In this document: positions 15,552 through 24,263 of the stretch, one piece after another | Position numbering within the stretch: position 1 is the first letter of the stretch | Layout of the letters: each line of letters starts with the position of its first letter | Source: Bacteroidota bacterium | Lineage (GTDB): Bacteria > Bacteroidota > Bacteroidia > Chitinophagales > UBA2359 | Direction: 5' to 3' | NCBI GenBank assembly: GCA_020631155.1 | Contig: JAHDHV010000010.1 | Span: forward strand, 1-41,272 | Length of the DNA stretch: 41,272 nt | Program-made: the position numbers and the translations under genes | The notes under the pieces: model-generated | The model's input: only the letters and a program-made list of their open reading frames with translations | Databases searched by the model: none | Told to the model about the DNA's origin: nothing

Positions 15552-16760
15552 ATGTATAAAAAAAGTATAAAGCTAATTGTTGTGTTTTTTGTGTTGAGTT
15601 GCTTGATGATAAGTTGTGCAAAAGAGGAAGAGGAGGAAGAGGTAATAGAGCCAGAACCAACAGCTTGTGAGTTAAAGCTAGATAGCTTGAAAATGAATCA
15701 ACTACAAGTGATAGGCAGTCACAATAGTTATCGTTTGAAAACCTATCAAGCTATATTCGATTTTGTTATACAATTAGCCGATATTTTACCCGATGACCTT
15801 AATCCAGAAGCTTGGGATTATACCCATTTACCAATACCTGAGCAATTAAATGATTATGGTATGAGAAGTTTTGAGCTAGACATCTATCATGATCCACAGG
15901 GGGGGCGGTATTATGAGCGAAAAGCTTTAGCCATCATCAATGAGCCTACCGAATCGGGTATACCAGAACTCCTAGAACCGGGTATGAAAATCGTACACAT
16001 TATTGATGTTGATTACGAAACAAATTATTATACCCTTAAATCTGCATTAAGTACACTTAAAGACTGGTCAGACCAAAATCCTACACATGTTCCCATTTTT
16101 ATACTGGTAGAAACCAAAGAATCGGATGTAACACAGGTTTTACCCAATGGCGATTTTACGCTCGCATTGCCATTTACACCAACAGCCTTAGATTCGGTAG
16201 ATATGGAAATTAAGGAAGTATTTGGAGAAAGCTTGGATAAGGTCATTACACCTGATAAATTGCGAGGGAATTATGCTTCTGTGAATGAGGCAGTATTGGC
16301 AGGTGCTTGGCCAACTTTAGCGGAGGCAAGAGGCAAATTTGTATTTATTTTAGATGGACGGAGAGAGCCTTATTTAGAAGGACATCCGGGTTTAGAGGGG
16401 CGAGTGATGTTTGTATATTCCAGCCCAGGGAATCCCGAAACTGCTTTTATTATTAATAATCAACCACTTGGAAATGAAGAGTTTATAAAAGAGAGAGTAG
16501 CCGAAGGTTACATAGTTCGTACTCGCGCCGATGCTGATACTCGCGAAGCACGATCAGGAGATATTAGCAGGCGAGATGCTGCTTTTTCTAGTGGCGCGCA
16601 AATCATTTCTACCGATTACTACCGCCCCGATCCGCGAGCAGATACAAGTAGCGCATGGACAAATTATACAGCCATATTTCCCAATGGTGAGTTAGCCCGT
16701 TTTAATCCCATTAATGCGCCTTTAGACAGCACAGCAGTAGACTGTTTGATTTTAGAATAG
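15552..16760 (+). CDS. PI-PLC-C1-like phosphodiesterase lipoprotein
   Basis: The frame opens at ATG 15510, with further in-frame ATGs at 15519, 15531 and 15552. I prefer 15552 because MYKKSIKLIVVFFVLS is then a normal lipoprotein signal with lipobox LMISC; from it the protein is 402 aa. The lipid cysteine is followed by AKEEEEEE, an acidic stretch like the Bacteroidota lipoprotein export signal, so surface exposure is likely. The mature part fits the calcium-dependent phosphatidylinositol-specific phospholipase C1-like family: VIGSHNSYR (presumed catalytic His), YTHLPIPEQLNDYGMRSFEL, DIYHDPQGG, IFILVETKES and GKFVFILDGRR. The substrate may be a phosphoinositide or another phosphodiester; that is not visible from sequence. 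It stands alone, and a foldback sequence follows 20 bp after the stop. Confidence 0.85.
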   Translation: MYKKSIKLIVVFFVLSCLMISCAKEEEEEEVIEPEPTACELKLDSLKMNQLQVIGSHNSYRLKTYQAIFDFVIQLADILPDDLNPEAWDYTHLPIPEQLNDYGMRSFELDIYHDPQGGRYYERKALAIINEPTESGIPELLEPGMKIVHIIDVDYETNYYTLKSALSTLKDWSDQNPTHVPIFILVETKESDVTQVLPNGDFTLALPFTPTALDSVDMEIKEVFGESLDKVITPDKLRGNYASVNEAVLAGAWPTLAEARGKFVFILDGRREPYLEGHPGLEGRVMFVYSSPGNPETAFIINNQPLGNEEFIKERVAEGYIVRTRADADTREARSGDISRRDAAFSSGAQIISTDYYRPDPRADTSSAWTNYTAIFPNGELARFNPINAPLDSTAVDCLILE

Positions 16761-16780
16761 AGAATTTTTTTACAAAAAAA

Positions 16781-16877
16781 GTGACTACAAAAGTATCTTT
16801 TTGGCCTATACTATTGATTTCTGAAAATACATAAGTGGTGCGGATTTACTTATTGTATAGATACTTTTGCTAGTCAC
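16781..16877. repeat. 97-bp foldback element or terminator after the PI-PLC gene
   Basis: GTGACTACAAAAGTATCT at 16781-16798 pairs with AGATACTTTTGCTAGTCAC at 16859-16877 (one bulge). CTATAC/GTATAG extend the pairing inward. It lies 20 bp after the stop codon at 16760. No T-run follows the right arm, so it may be a mobile foldback remnant and not a plain terminator. Confidence 0.6.
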
Positions 16878-16916
16878 AAGGGGAGTTAATGTTTACTTAT
16901 TTATTATAAAAATAAA

Positions 16917-16924
16917 TAGGTTTG
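16917..16924 (+). promoter_or_regulatory. Candidate promoter -7 box (TAGGTTTG)
   Basis: Matches TAnnTTTG 83 bp upstream of the MOSC gene. A TTTA at 16892-16895 is a possible weak -33 element with a 21-bp spacer. Confidence 0.35.
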
Positions 16925-17006
16925 GGTATTTAAACAATATAGGTATAAATACGATTATAAACTAATTAAGTTACAAATAGTTGCTATTTTATTGTAAAAA
17001 AAAATT

Positions 17007-17861
17007 ATGCAACAGGAAAAAAAACAATTGAGTGAAATTTTTTGCTATCCCATCAAGTCACTTGGCGGAATATCACTACGGAAAGCAAAAATTGAGGAAA
17101 GAGGTTTGCAGTATGATCGCCGCTGGATGTTGGTAGATGCAGCATCGGGATTGGCATTAACACAGCGCACTGTTCCTAAAATGGCTTTACTACAAGTAGC
17201 TCTAAAGGAAACAGCCTTACAGATAACGCAAGCTCATCAAAAATTAGCTCCTTTACTCATTCCCTTCCAAAAAACAGAGGGCTTTGAGACCATACAAGTG
17301 CAAGTGTGGGGTAGTATATGTACTGCACAAACTATTGATAAACAGATAGATGAGTGGTTTAGCGAAGCATTAGAACAGCCCTGCCGTTTGGTGTATATGC
17401 CTGATAATTGTCAGCGATTAGTGGATGTAGATTGGGCAAAAAAAGGCGAAATTGTCAGCTTTGCAGATGGCTATCCCTTGCTGTTAATTGGTCAGTCAGC
17501 CCTTGATGATTTAAACAAGCGAATGGAAAAAGCCATTCTAGTGAATCGCTTTCGCCCCAATTTGGTATTTACAGGCGGCAGCCCTTATGAGGGGGATACA
17601 TGGCATCGTTTTCGCATTGGGCAAACCATATTTGAGAATGTCAAACCCTGTTCCCGTTGTATTGTCACCACTCTTGATCAAGCAACTTTAGCGCGAGGAA
17701 AAGAACCATTAAAAACTTTGGCTACTTACCGGAAAGTAGGTGGCAAGGTAATGTTTGGACACAATTTATTAATTGAAAATGCCACTCAATTAATGGATGA
17801 AAATTCGGTAGCGGTAGGGCAGGAGATAGAAGTGTTGAGTTGGAAGGAAGGGGTTTTTTAA
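17007..17861 (+). CDS. MOSC-domain molybdenum cofactor-binding protein, YcbX-like
   Basis: 284 aa, complete. The N-terminal MOSC beta-barrel (about residues 8-120) begins LSEIFCYPIKSLGG and has GLQYDRRWMLVD and ALTQRTVPKMAL, the YcbX/mARC signature. The MOSC domain proper (about 145-280) includes VNRFRPNLVFTGG, EGDTWHRFRIG and KPCSRCIVTTLD, with C215 and C218. In YcbX and mitochondrial mARC proteins a conserved cysteine in this segment binds the molybdenum of the cofactor. The family reduces N-hydroxylated bases and similar compounds. There is no fused ferredoxin domain, unlike E. coli YcbX, so a separate electron donor must serve it. No molybdopterin synthesis gene is nearby. Cytoplasmic. 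Confidence 0.9.
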   Translation: MQQEKKQLSEIFCYPIKSLGGISLRKAKIEERGLQYDRRWMLVDAASGLALTQRTVPKMALLQVALKETALQITQAHQKLAPLLIPFQKTEGFETIQVQVWGSICTAQTIDKQIDEWFSEALEQPCRLVYMPDNCQRLVDVDWAKKGEIVSFADGYPLLLIGQSALDDLNKRMEKAILVNRFRPNLVFTGGSPYEGDTWHRFRIGQTIFENVKPCSRCIVTTLDQATLARGKEPLKTLATYRKVGGKVMFGHNLLIENATQLMDENSVAVGQEIEVLSWKEGVF

Positions 17862-17866
17862 TTATA

Positions 17867-17973
17867 TTAAGTGCCTAGACGTAAGATGTGAGACATAAGA
17901 CTTGAGATAATTATTTTACTATCAATAGTTTACAGTAAGTCCAAGTGTCGTTTAATTTTGTCCAACTACTTAA
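17867..17973 (+). repeat. Family A MITE-like repeat, copy 4 (best preserved)
   Basis: Left end TTAAGTGCCTAGAC; right end TGTCCAACTACTTAA, an imperfect inverted version. The inside starts with the heptamer run GACGTAA, GATGTGA, GACATAA, GACTTGA. It sits between the convergent MOSC and adenine-methylase genes and begins 6 bp after the MOSC stop. Confidence 0.65.
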
Positions 17974-17992
17974 TTGATATGCTGAGTTTTTT

Positions 17993-19621
17993 CTACTTTT
18001 TTTTCTTTTTGCTTTTTTTCCCTCGATTTAGTCTGCGTTCCGATAATTTTTTCCAAATATTATGGGCTAATTTAATGTCTAGCTTAGAGAAACCATAGCT
18101 TTCGCGCAGTATTTTTTGATTGGTAAAACTTAAAATCTTTTCTATATCTTCGCTTTTTCTCATTCGTTCATCTGTTTCTAACATTAAATCTGCATGATTT
18201 AGATGATAAGGCAGCAGAATTTGCGCTACTTCACTAGGCATTAACTCAAGGACACCTCCACCATAACTACGTCCACATATTTCTGCAAAAGCAAAAGAAA
18301 GAGAATTATAAAAGCTTGCTGTAAAGGCATTTATATCAGTTGAATCTTTTAATCTTATGCGATGCATTGTATCTGTTGTATAGGCGTTGGCTTCATTTAC
18401 AATTAACTTAGGATAGCGATTATTGCGCCTAATAAATAAACCATCAGGCACCCATACTGATGGGACAATTTGCCATTCCTCCCTAATTCTACATTTATAA
18501 CCCTTATTGACATTTAATCTTTCTCCATATTCAATGTATTGTATAGCTCTTTTATTATGCTGCATTTTAGCCAACTTTGGAAACTGTAAAAAATGAGTTT
18601 TTGCGCCTGCATTTCTATTAAACTGCCAGTCAGCTGATGTAAAGCGCAAGCTTTTTACCTGCACACTTCGCCCAACTAAGGGTTGTACAAACTCCTGTAA
18701 ATCATACTGTTGTACAATTTTCTGTGGAACAGTGAAAAATTGATTAGCACCTGTTGTCATGCCTACTTCTACTTTTGCAAAGTCTCCAATTTTAGGTATA
18801 TTTTTGCATTTTGCTATCGTTTCTAAAAAGTCTATTTCTTTTTGTTCTAAAAAATAATAAGTCCATTTATTAGATTTGAAATTAATTTTTTTTCTTGTGT
18901 TTTTTAAACTTACAACATCAATATTTGACAGATTGCTTAGGTTTTTAATTTCTAAATGTTCAATAAAATGGTTTTGTGTATTATTTTTTTCACATAGTAA
19001 TAAAACAACTTCTTGTTGTATATTTGGAAAAACCAGTTCCTCAAAGGAGAGGATATTGATTTTATTATAAAATTCAGCTAAAAATTTCCGTAGTTGTTTA
19101 GCATAGGAGACCTGTAATATTTCAGCAGGAACAACAAAACCAATTTTTCCTGTTTCTTTTAATAAAATAGAGGAGCCAACAATGAAAGATACCCATGCAT
19201 TGGTTAATTTAGAGTAACGTAATTGAACCTTTTCAAAGATTTTGGCTGCCGCTATTTGCTGTTCCTTATCAAAGTATTGATAACGAATGTAAGGAGGATT
19301 TCCCACAACAAGGTCAAATCTTTGACTACTTGTATGGCAAAATTCGTGAAAATCTTGATTTAAAACAGTTGTATTAGACAGTTTAATTTGTTTTGCTTTA
19401 ACAGCTTCTAAAGTATCTAATTCGATAGCTGTAATAGAATGATATAACTTATTTTTTTGTTTTATAGATTTTAAAAACACGCCATCACCACAACTTGGCT
19501 CTAATATGTCATAATCAACAGCACCATTAATCGCCCAATCTAAAATAAAATCAGCAATTGGGGAAGGTGTATAAAAGCCGCCTCTTAATTTTTGTGGACT
19601 TGCATGTTTAATCAATTTCAT
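17993..19621 (-). CDS. N6-adenine DNA methyltransferase (TaqI/Eco57I-like)
   Basis: 542 aa. Residues 13-20 RGGFYTPS are the family's motif X region, 41-47 EPSCGDG are the AdoMet-binding motif I, TAIELD (65-70) is motif II, and 108-111 NPPY are catalytic motif IV, as in gamma-type adenine methylases. The second half (about 270-540) is a target-recognition-type region with EVGMTTGANQFFTVP and GGGVLELMPSEVAQILLP, as in TaqI-like enzymes. The protein ends in a very basic tail (GKKSKKKKK). It transfers a methyl group to adenine N6 in a specific DNA site. No restriction endonuclease gene is next to it: the flanking genes are MOSC and an aminopeptidase, so it may be a solitary methylase or part of a system whose nuclease is fused or elsewhere. 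The site cannot be read from sequence. Confidence 0.9.
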   Translation of the reverse strand: MKLIKHASPQKLRGGFYTPSPIADFILDWAINGAVDYDILEPSCGDGVFLKSIKQKNKLYHSITAIELDTLEAVKAKQIKLSNTTVLNQDFHEFCHTSSQRFDLVVGNPPYIRYQYFDKEQQIAAAKIFEKVQLRYSKLTNAWVSFIVGSSILLKETGKIGFVVPAEILQVSYAKQLRKFLAEFYNKINILSFEELVFPNIQQEVVLLLCEKNNTQNHFIEHLEIKNLSNLSNIDVVSLKNTRKKINFKSNKWTYYFLEQKEIDFLETIAKCKNIPKIGDFAKVEVGMTTGANQFFTVPQKIVQQYDLQEFVQPLVGRSVQVKSLRFTSADWQFNRNAGAKTHFLQFPKLAKMQHNKRAIQYIEYGERLNVNKGYKCRIREEWQIVPSVWVPDGLFIRRNNRYPKLIVNEANAYTTDTMHRIRLKDSTDINAFTASFYNSLSFAFAEICGRSYGGGVLELMPSEVAQILLPYHLNHADLMLETDERMRKSEDIEKILSFTNQKILRESYGFSKLDIKLAHNIWKKLSERRLNRGKKSKKKKK

Positions 19622-20091
19622 AAATATAAAGGTATATTTAGGTGTTTTTTTGAGATTTTTGTTAAAAATATTAGTGTTATAATAACTAAAATTAGTGAAT
19701 TGTGCAATTATAATCAGTTGATTCGTGATTCGTAGATCAGTGATTAGTAAATTATTAACTATTTAATCATAATACTTTACTTTTAAAATCCAAAAATCTA
19801 AACATCCAAAAAGCAATTTTACAAAAAAATGTTAGGATAAAAGTGAAGTATGTTTTTTTACCCTAAAACAACACAAACAATACAACTATATTTATAAATT
19901 TACGCTATTATTAAACAATCATGTGAATAATATTATTCAATAAAACAAAGGACATGTTCATTTTTCTTGTAAAAAAAAATTATCTTGCCCTTTTAACATT
20001 ATGCAATTCTTGACATTATTACATAATTCATCAAAATGGTGATTAAAGGCATTTTGTTAGTACCAATTCAAAAAAAGTAAAAAAGATATTT
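19622..20091. other. Divergent intergenic region with a 16-bp palindrome
   Basis: Gap between the adenine methylase (-) and the aminopeptidase (+). Besides the partial family B repeat it holds a perfect palindrome TGAATAATATTATTCA at 19924-19939, about 150 bp before the aminopeptidase start, which could be a dimeric-regulator site. TATATTTATAAATTTA near 19887 is a weak promoter-like run. No small gene is seen. Confidence 0.4.
19715..19865 (+). repeat. Family B-type partial repeat before the aminopeptidase gene
   Basis: Contains GATTCGTGATTCGTAGATCAG heptamers (from 19721), a TCTAAACATCCAAAAAGC tract (19797-19814), then GTTAGGATAAAAGTGAAGTATG. This is the same order as in the copy at 23011. 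The left inverted end is not found, so this looks truncated. Confidence 0.45.
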
Positions 20092-22854
20092 ATGTACCGA
20101 TATGCATTTGTTTTTTTAATAATAGCTGCCTTTTTATTACATTCTTGTAGTGCAACCAAGGAGGTTGTTTCTAAAAAAGATGATAGTGAACTCACAGATG
20201 ATACCGTATTGACGCAACCCTCACCTGACGATCCTTTTGGAGATGAAAATGGAACAATAACAGAAGAACAGGAAACAAAAGAAGATGCTGAAAAAACAGA
20301 AAGTGGAGAATTGAGCGAAGAAATAGATATGGAAGCGGCACTTAGAGAATTACAAGCACTATTACAAAATCCTATGCTTCGAGAGGAAACTCGACCTTAT
20401 CGCGCTGCTAATCGCAAAGTCAATGACCTTGTAGATACCAAATTAGAGGTGCGTTTTGATTGGGATAAACAGCATTTATTGGGTAAGGCAACTTTGCAGC
20501 TAGAACCCTATTTTTATCCAACTGATGAAGCGGTTTTAGAAGCTAAAGGCTTTGATATTCATGAGGTTGCAATGGTGACTGGAAGTAGTAAAAAGCCATT
20601 GGAGTTTACCTATGATAGTATGCAAATTACTATAAAATTAGGGAAGGAATACAAAAAAGGAGAACGCTATACGCTCTTTATTGATTATACAGCAAAACCA
20701 AATGAACTAGAAGAGAAAAATCCTGTCATTACTTATGATAATAAAGGGCTGTATTTTATCAACCCGAAAGGAGAAGACCCTACTCGCCCAATGCAGATAT
20801 GGACACAAGGCGAAACGGAGGCTTCCTCTTGTTGGTACCCAACCATTGACCATCCAAATGAGCGTACTTCACAAGAGATGTATGTAACAGTTAAAGACAA
20901 ATATGTATCTTTGACCAATGGTAAGTTCTTAGGCTCTACTAAAAACTCAGATGGTACACGCACCGATCATTGGAAACAGGAATTGGCACACGCTCCTTAT
21001 TTGTTTGCTTTGATTGTGGGGGAATATGCAGTGGTAAAAGATAAATGGAAGGATATAGAAGTCAATTATTATGTAGAACCAGAATATGAACCTTATGCAA
21101 GAGATATTTTTGGCAATACTCCTGAAATGCTGGAGTTTTTCTCTAAAAAATTAGATTATGAGTATCCTTGGGATAAATATTCACAAATAGTCATTCGAGA
21201 TTTTACATCAGGGGCTATGGAAAATACAGGAGCGGTTACCTTTTTCGAGGATTTACATAGAAATAAACGAGAACTATTAGACCTTGATCATGAAGATATT
21301 ATCGCACATGAATTGTTTCATCACTGGTTTGGTGACTTGGTAACTTGCGAATCGTGGGCAAATTTGCCACTCAATGAAGCTTTTGCTACTTATGGCGAAT
21401 ACCTTTGGTTTGAACATAAATATGGTCGTAACAAAGCAGACCATCACCTTAATAAAGACCTAGACATGTATCTGTCGGAAGCAGCTAGTAAACAGGTGCC
21501 GATCTTCCGTTTTCATTATAATAATCCCGATGATTTATTTGACCGACATAGCTATCAAAAGGGAGGACGTGTGCTGCATATGCTTCGCAAATATGTAGGG
21601 GATGATGCTTTTTTCGAGAGTTTGCAACTTTATTTAAAAAATCATGATTTTGAGGCAGTTGAGGTACATGATTTGCGTCAAGCGTTTGAGGAGGTGACAG
21701 GCGAAGACCTTAATTGGTTCTTTGATCAGTGGTTTTTAAATGCAGGCCATCCTTATTTAGACATTAGCTATGATTATGATAGCAAATTGCAGCAGGCGAT
21801 CGTAAAAATTGAGCAAAGACAGACACGCAAGGCTTTTGAACTCCCTCTTTACATTGATATTTATCATGAAGATGGCACTAAAGAACGCAAGGAAACAAGG
21901 TTGATAGAGCGTTTTACGACCCTCACTTTTGATGCACCTAAAGAGCCTAAACTCATTAATGTAGATGCCGAAAAAATGTTGTTGTGTGAAAAAGACGATG
22001 CCAAAAGCCTTGAACAATTTGTTTATCAATATGAAAATGCACCTTTATTTTTAGATAAATATGAGTCTATTATTGCTTTTGACGAAGAACAGGAAACAAG
22101 TGATGTGGCAACAAATATGCTGATCAAAGCAATTAATAATGATTTTTGGGTGCTTCGACAGGAAGCCGTCAATCGCATTAAGTTGGAGCAGGTAGGGGTA
22201 GTCAAAGAAGCCAAACCGCTTTTGGTTAAATTGGCAGAAGGCGATAAAAAATCGCTGGTTCGAGCAGCAGCAGTTGAACGCCTTAGCGAATTGAAAGACA
22301 AGGAGTTAGCGCAGCTATTTGAAAAGAAATTAGGGGATGAATCTTATGCTGTTTCTGCGGCTGCCATTCGTGGGCTATATGAAATAAATCCAGAACGGGC
22401 ATTGGAGGTGGCTAAAAATGTAGAGAATGAGGAGAATATTTCTATTATGGAAATGGTTGCCAAAATTTACTCTGAAACAGGTGGAGCAGAAAAGCAGGCT
22501 TATTTTGAAAAACGACTTCAAAACCAAAGCTACGACCGCTATACCATGATTGACCATTATAAGGTATACCTCAAACGCAGTGATGAACCCATTATCGAAA
22601 AAGGAATTCCAATTCTCAATGACATTGCTCGAACAGACCGCAATTGGTGGGTGCGCTTAAATGCTACACAAGCCATCAGTGAAATTTTGGGCAATTACAA
22701 CGAACAAAAAAAGGCATTAGAAAAAAATGGAGATGCTGATGATGAAAAAATGAAAAAAATAAGCAATCGAATTACTAGCTTAACAACTATTTTACAAGAT
22801 ATTAAATCTAAAGAAACAGACGAAAAATTACTATATTATTATGAAAATATGTAA
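20092..22854 (+). CDS. M1-family zinc aminopeptidase lipoprotein with C-terminal HEAT-like repeats
   Basis: 920 aa. The signal peptide ends with lipobox LLHSC (Cys19), followed by a low-complexity acidic linker to about residue 95. Residues about 100-560 are an M1 peptidase: GAMEN exopeptidase motif at 374-378, zinc site HELFHHW from 406, and NEAFATYGEYLW supplying the third ligand. Residues about 660-900 form HEAT-like helical repeats (DKKSLVRAAAVERLSEL, DESYAVSAAAIRGLYEI). The enzyme removes N-terminal residues from peptides. With a lipid anchor it probably works in the periplasm or on the surface, feeding peptide uptake. The order of domains matches known Bacteroidota M1 enzymes. It stands alone, with a strong terminator just downstream. 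Confidence 0.94.
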   Translation: MYRYAFVFLIIAAFLLHSCSATKEVVSKKDDSELTDDTVLTQPSPDDPFGDENGTITEEQETKEDAEKTESGELSEEIDMEAALRELQALLQNPMLREETRPYRAANRKVNDLVDTKLEVRFDWDKQHLLGKATLQLEPYFYPTDEAVLEAKGFDIHEVAMVTGSSKKPLEFTYDSMQITIKLGKEYKKGERYTLFIDYTAKPNELEEKNPVITYDNKGLYFINPKGEDPTRPMQIWTQGETEASSCWYPTIDHPNERTSQEMYVTVKDKYVSLTNGKFLGSTKNSDGTRTDHWKQELAHAPYLFALIVGEYAVVKDKWKDIEVNYYVEPEYEPYARDIFGNTPEMLEFFSKKLDYEYPWDKYSQIVIRDFTSGAMENTGAVTFFEDLHRNKRELLDLDHEDIIAHELFHHWFGDLVTCESWANLPLNEAFATYGEYLWFEHKYGRNKADHHLNKDLDMYLSEAASKQVPIFRFHYNNPDDLFDRHSYQKGGRVLHMLRKYVGDDAFFESLQLYLKNHDFEAVEVHDLRQAFEEVTGEDLNWFFDQWFLNAGHPYLDISYDYDSKLQQAIVKIEQRQTRKAFELPLYIDIYHEDGTKERKETRLIERFTTLTFDAPKEPKLINVDAEKMLLCEKDDAKSLEQFVYQYENAPLFLDKYESIIAFDEEQETSDVATNMLIKAINNDFWVLRQEAVNRIKLEQVGVVKEAKPLLVKLAEGDKKSLVRAAAVERLSELKDKELAQLFEKKLGDESYAVSAAAIRGLYEINPERALEVAKNVENEENISIMEMVAKIYSETGGAEKQAYFEKRLQNQSYDRYTMIDHYKVYLKRSDEPIIEKGIPILNDIARTDRNWWVRLNATQAISEILGNYNEQKKALEKNGDADDEKMKKISNRITSLTTILQDIKSKETDEKLLYYYENM

Positions 22855-22880
22855 TTTTTAATTCGTTTTAAAAAACTAAA

Positions 22881-22928
22881 AACTTCCTAAACTTTCGGTA
22901 TTAACAAAGTTTAGGAAGTTTTTTTTGT
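22881..22928 (+). terminator. Intrinsic terminator of the aminopeptidase gene
   Basis: A perfect 15-bp stem AACTTCCTAAACTTT (22881-22895) and AAAGTTTAGGAAGTT (22906-22920) with a 10-nt loop is followed by a T-run. It starts 27 bp after the stop codon. Confidence 0.9.
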
Positions 22929-23010
22929 TTACGTAAGTGGCTTAGAGATTAGAAGTTGGCGATTAGTACTCAGAAATTAGAAAGGATAAATCGCTTGTTA
23001 TTTTCTCTAT

Positions 23011-23193
23011 ACTGGTAGGAATGTTTCAAATGCTGTATTTTTTACCCAACAATTTGTACTTACTTTGACAGTTTGTGGATTCGTGATTCGTGCTTGTACT
23101 AATTTTTAGAAGCTAAATAGCCAAAAGGCTAAATATCTAAATAGCAATTTTAGAAACAAAGTGTTAGGATAAAGATAAAACATACCTACTGGT
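23011..23193 (+). repeat. Family B MITE-like repeat, full copy
   Basis: 183 bp bounded by ACTGGTAGGAATGTTT (23011-23026) and AAACATACCTACTGGT (23178-23193), inverted with 13 of 16 matches. Inside are TTTGACAG, GATTCGTGATTCGTG, AGCCAAAAGGCTAAATATC and AAGTGTTAGGATAAAG, the same order as at 10698-10954. No clear target duplication is visible. Confidence 0.65.
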
Positions 23194-23241
23194 TGATAAT
23201 TAATAAATCCAAAAAAACGAGCAAGTAAACATAAAATACTG

Positions 23242-23249
23242 TATATTTG
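23242..23249 (+). promoter_or_regulatory. Candidate promoter -7 box (TATATTTG)
   Basis: Exact TAnnTTTG match 83 bp before the DUF6580 start at 23332 and outside the repeat element. The -33 element is weak or absent. Confidence 0.4.
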
Positions 23250-23331
23250 TAGAGGAAACAAGGTGTTTTCAACTAAAAAAATGCCCTGTTTACAGGTATT
23301 TGCAAACCTTTTCATTAAAAAAAATGAGTAT

Positions 23332-23892
23332 ATGAACCAAATCAATAAAATAACCCCTAAATTTTGGCTACTGACTATGATTGTTGTGTTAGTAGTTTTG
23401 GCTCGATTAATACCACATGAACCCAATTTTACACCACTTGGAGCTATTGCCTTGTTTGCAGGAGCTTATTTTGTTAATCGAACATGGGCATTATTGGTGC
23501 CTTTAGCAGCCCTATTTTTGAGTGATTTTGCGCTACAAATCGGTTTTTGGTTGGGATGGCGCGAATTTGAAGGGTTTTATACAATAATGCCTGCTGTTTA
23601 TTTGGGTATTGCCTTGATGGTTGGCATGGGTTATTGGTTGAAAGATCAGGTTAACGTGAAAAATGTATTTGGCGCAAGTATCGCAGGCGGTTTGGTGTTT
23701 TTTATCTTGACCAATTTTGCTGTATGGCTCGCATGGATGCCCTATACTTGGGAGGGATTGGTACAGTGTTATGCACAAGCCATTCCATTTTTTAGAAATA
23801 CCTTAGTGAGTAATTTGTTATATAGCGCGCTCTTATTTGGTAGCTTTGAATGGATGAAAGCCTACTACCCAAAATGGGTATTGCAACAATAG
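23332..23892 (+). CDS. DUF6580 family integral membrane protein
   Basis: 186 aa from ATG 23332. The frame is open from 23263, but those 23 extra residues are not family-like, and MNQINKITPKFWLLTMIVVL is a sensible start. It has about five membrane helices (roughly 10-28, 36-72, 83-100, 112-135 and 158-172). The family signature is visible: ARLIPHEPNFTPLGAIALFAG near the N-terminus, LLVPLAALFLSDFALQ, FFILTNFAVWL, and CYAQAIPFFRNTLVSNLLY near the end. The family is widespread in Bacteroidota and of unknown function; its layout recalls small substrate-binding membrane components of vitamin transporters, but no transporter ATPase is nearby. Transcribed alone. Confidence 0.85.
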   Translation: MNQINKITPKFWLLTMIVVLVVLARLIPHEPNFTPLGAIALFAGAYFVNRTWALLVPLAALFLSDFALQIGFWLGWREFEGFYTIMPAVYLGIALMVGMGYWLKDQVNVKNVFGASIAGGLVFFILTNFAVWLAWMPYTWEGLVQCYAQAIPFFRNTLVSNLLYSALLFGSFEWMKAYYPKWVLQQ

Positions 23893-24263
23893 TACTTAAT
23901 TTTAACTTTTTTGAGGTGTTGTATAAACGGCGAGTTTTAAGAACTTCATAACATTGAGTATCAGTAAATTAACTTGCTTTTTTCCCATATGTTTTTTTAT
24001 TTAAATCACTATAATACCATTAAAGCCAATTATTTTCACTAACTTTGAGCCATAACATAGTAGTTACTTTACTTACTCAATAAAGTAATTAATAATCATT
24101 ACTAACCTCACCCATATAACACAATTACTTGCTGAATCATCACTGCACTCTTTAATTTATTAGAGAAGAAAACACTTTTAAATAACACAAATTTATAGGC
24201 ATTTGGCTTGTGATGTGCTCAATAGGCATGTACACAAAAACAAATTTGGTGTTTCTTCATTAA

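Noticed and set aside
10993-19621. A defence island made of the SNF2 helicase, PI-PLC and adenine methylase
   Set aside because: The genes are widely spaced, on different strands, with a housekeeping-type MOSC gene between them and repeats in every gap; no nuclease or known defence marker is seen.
23263-23331. Longer start of the DUF6580 gene
   Set aside because: The extra residues are not membrane-like or family-like, and ATG 23332 begins the conserved part.
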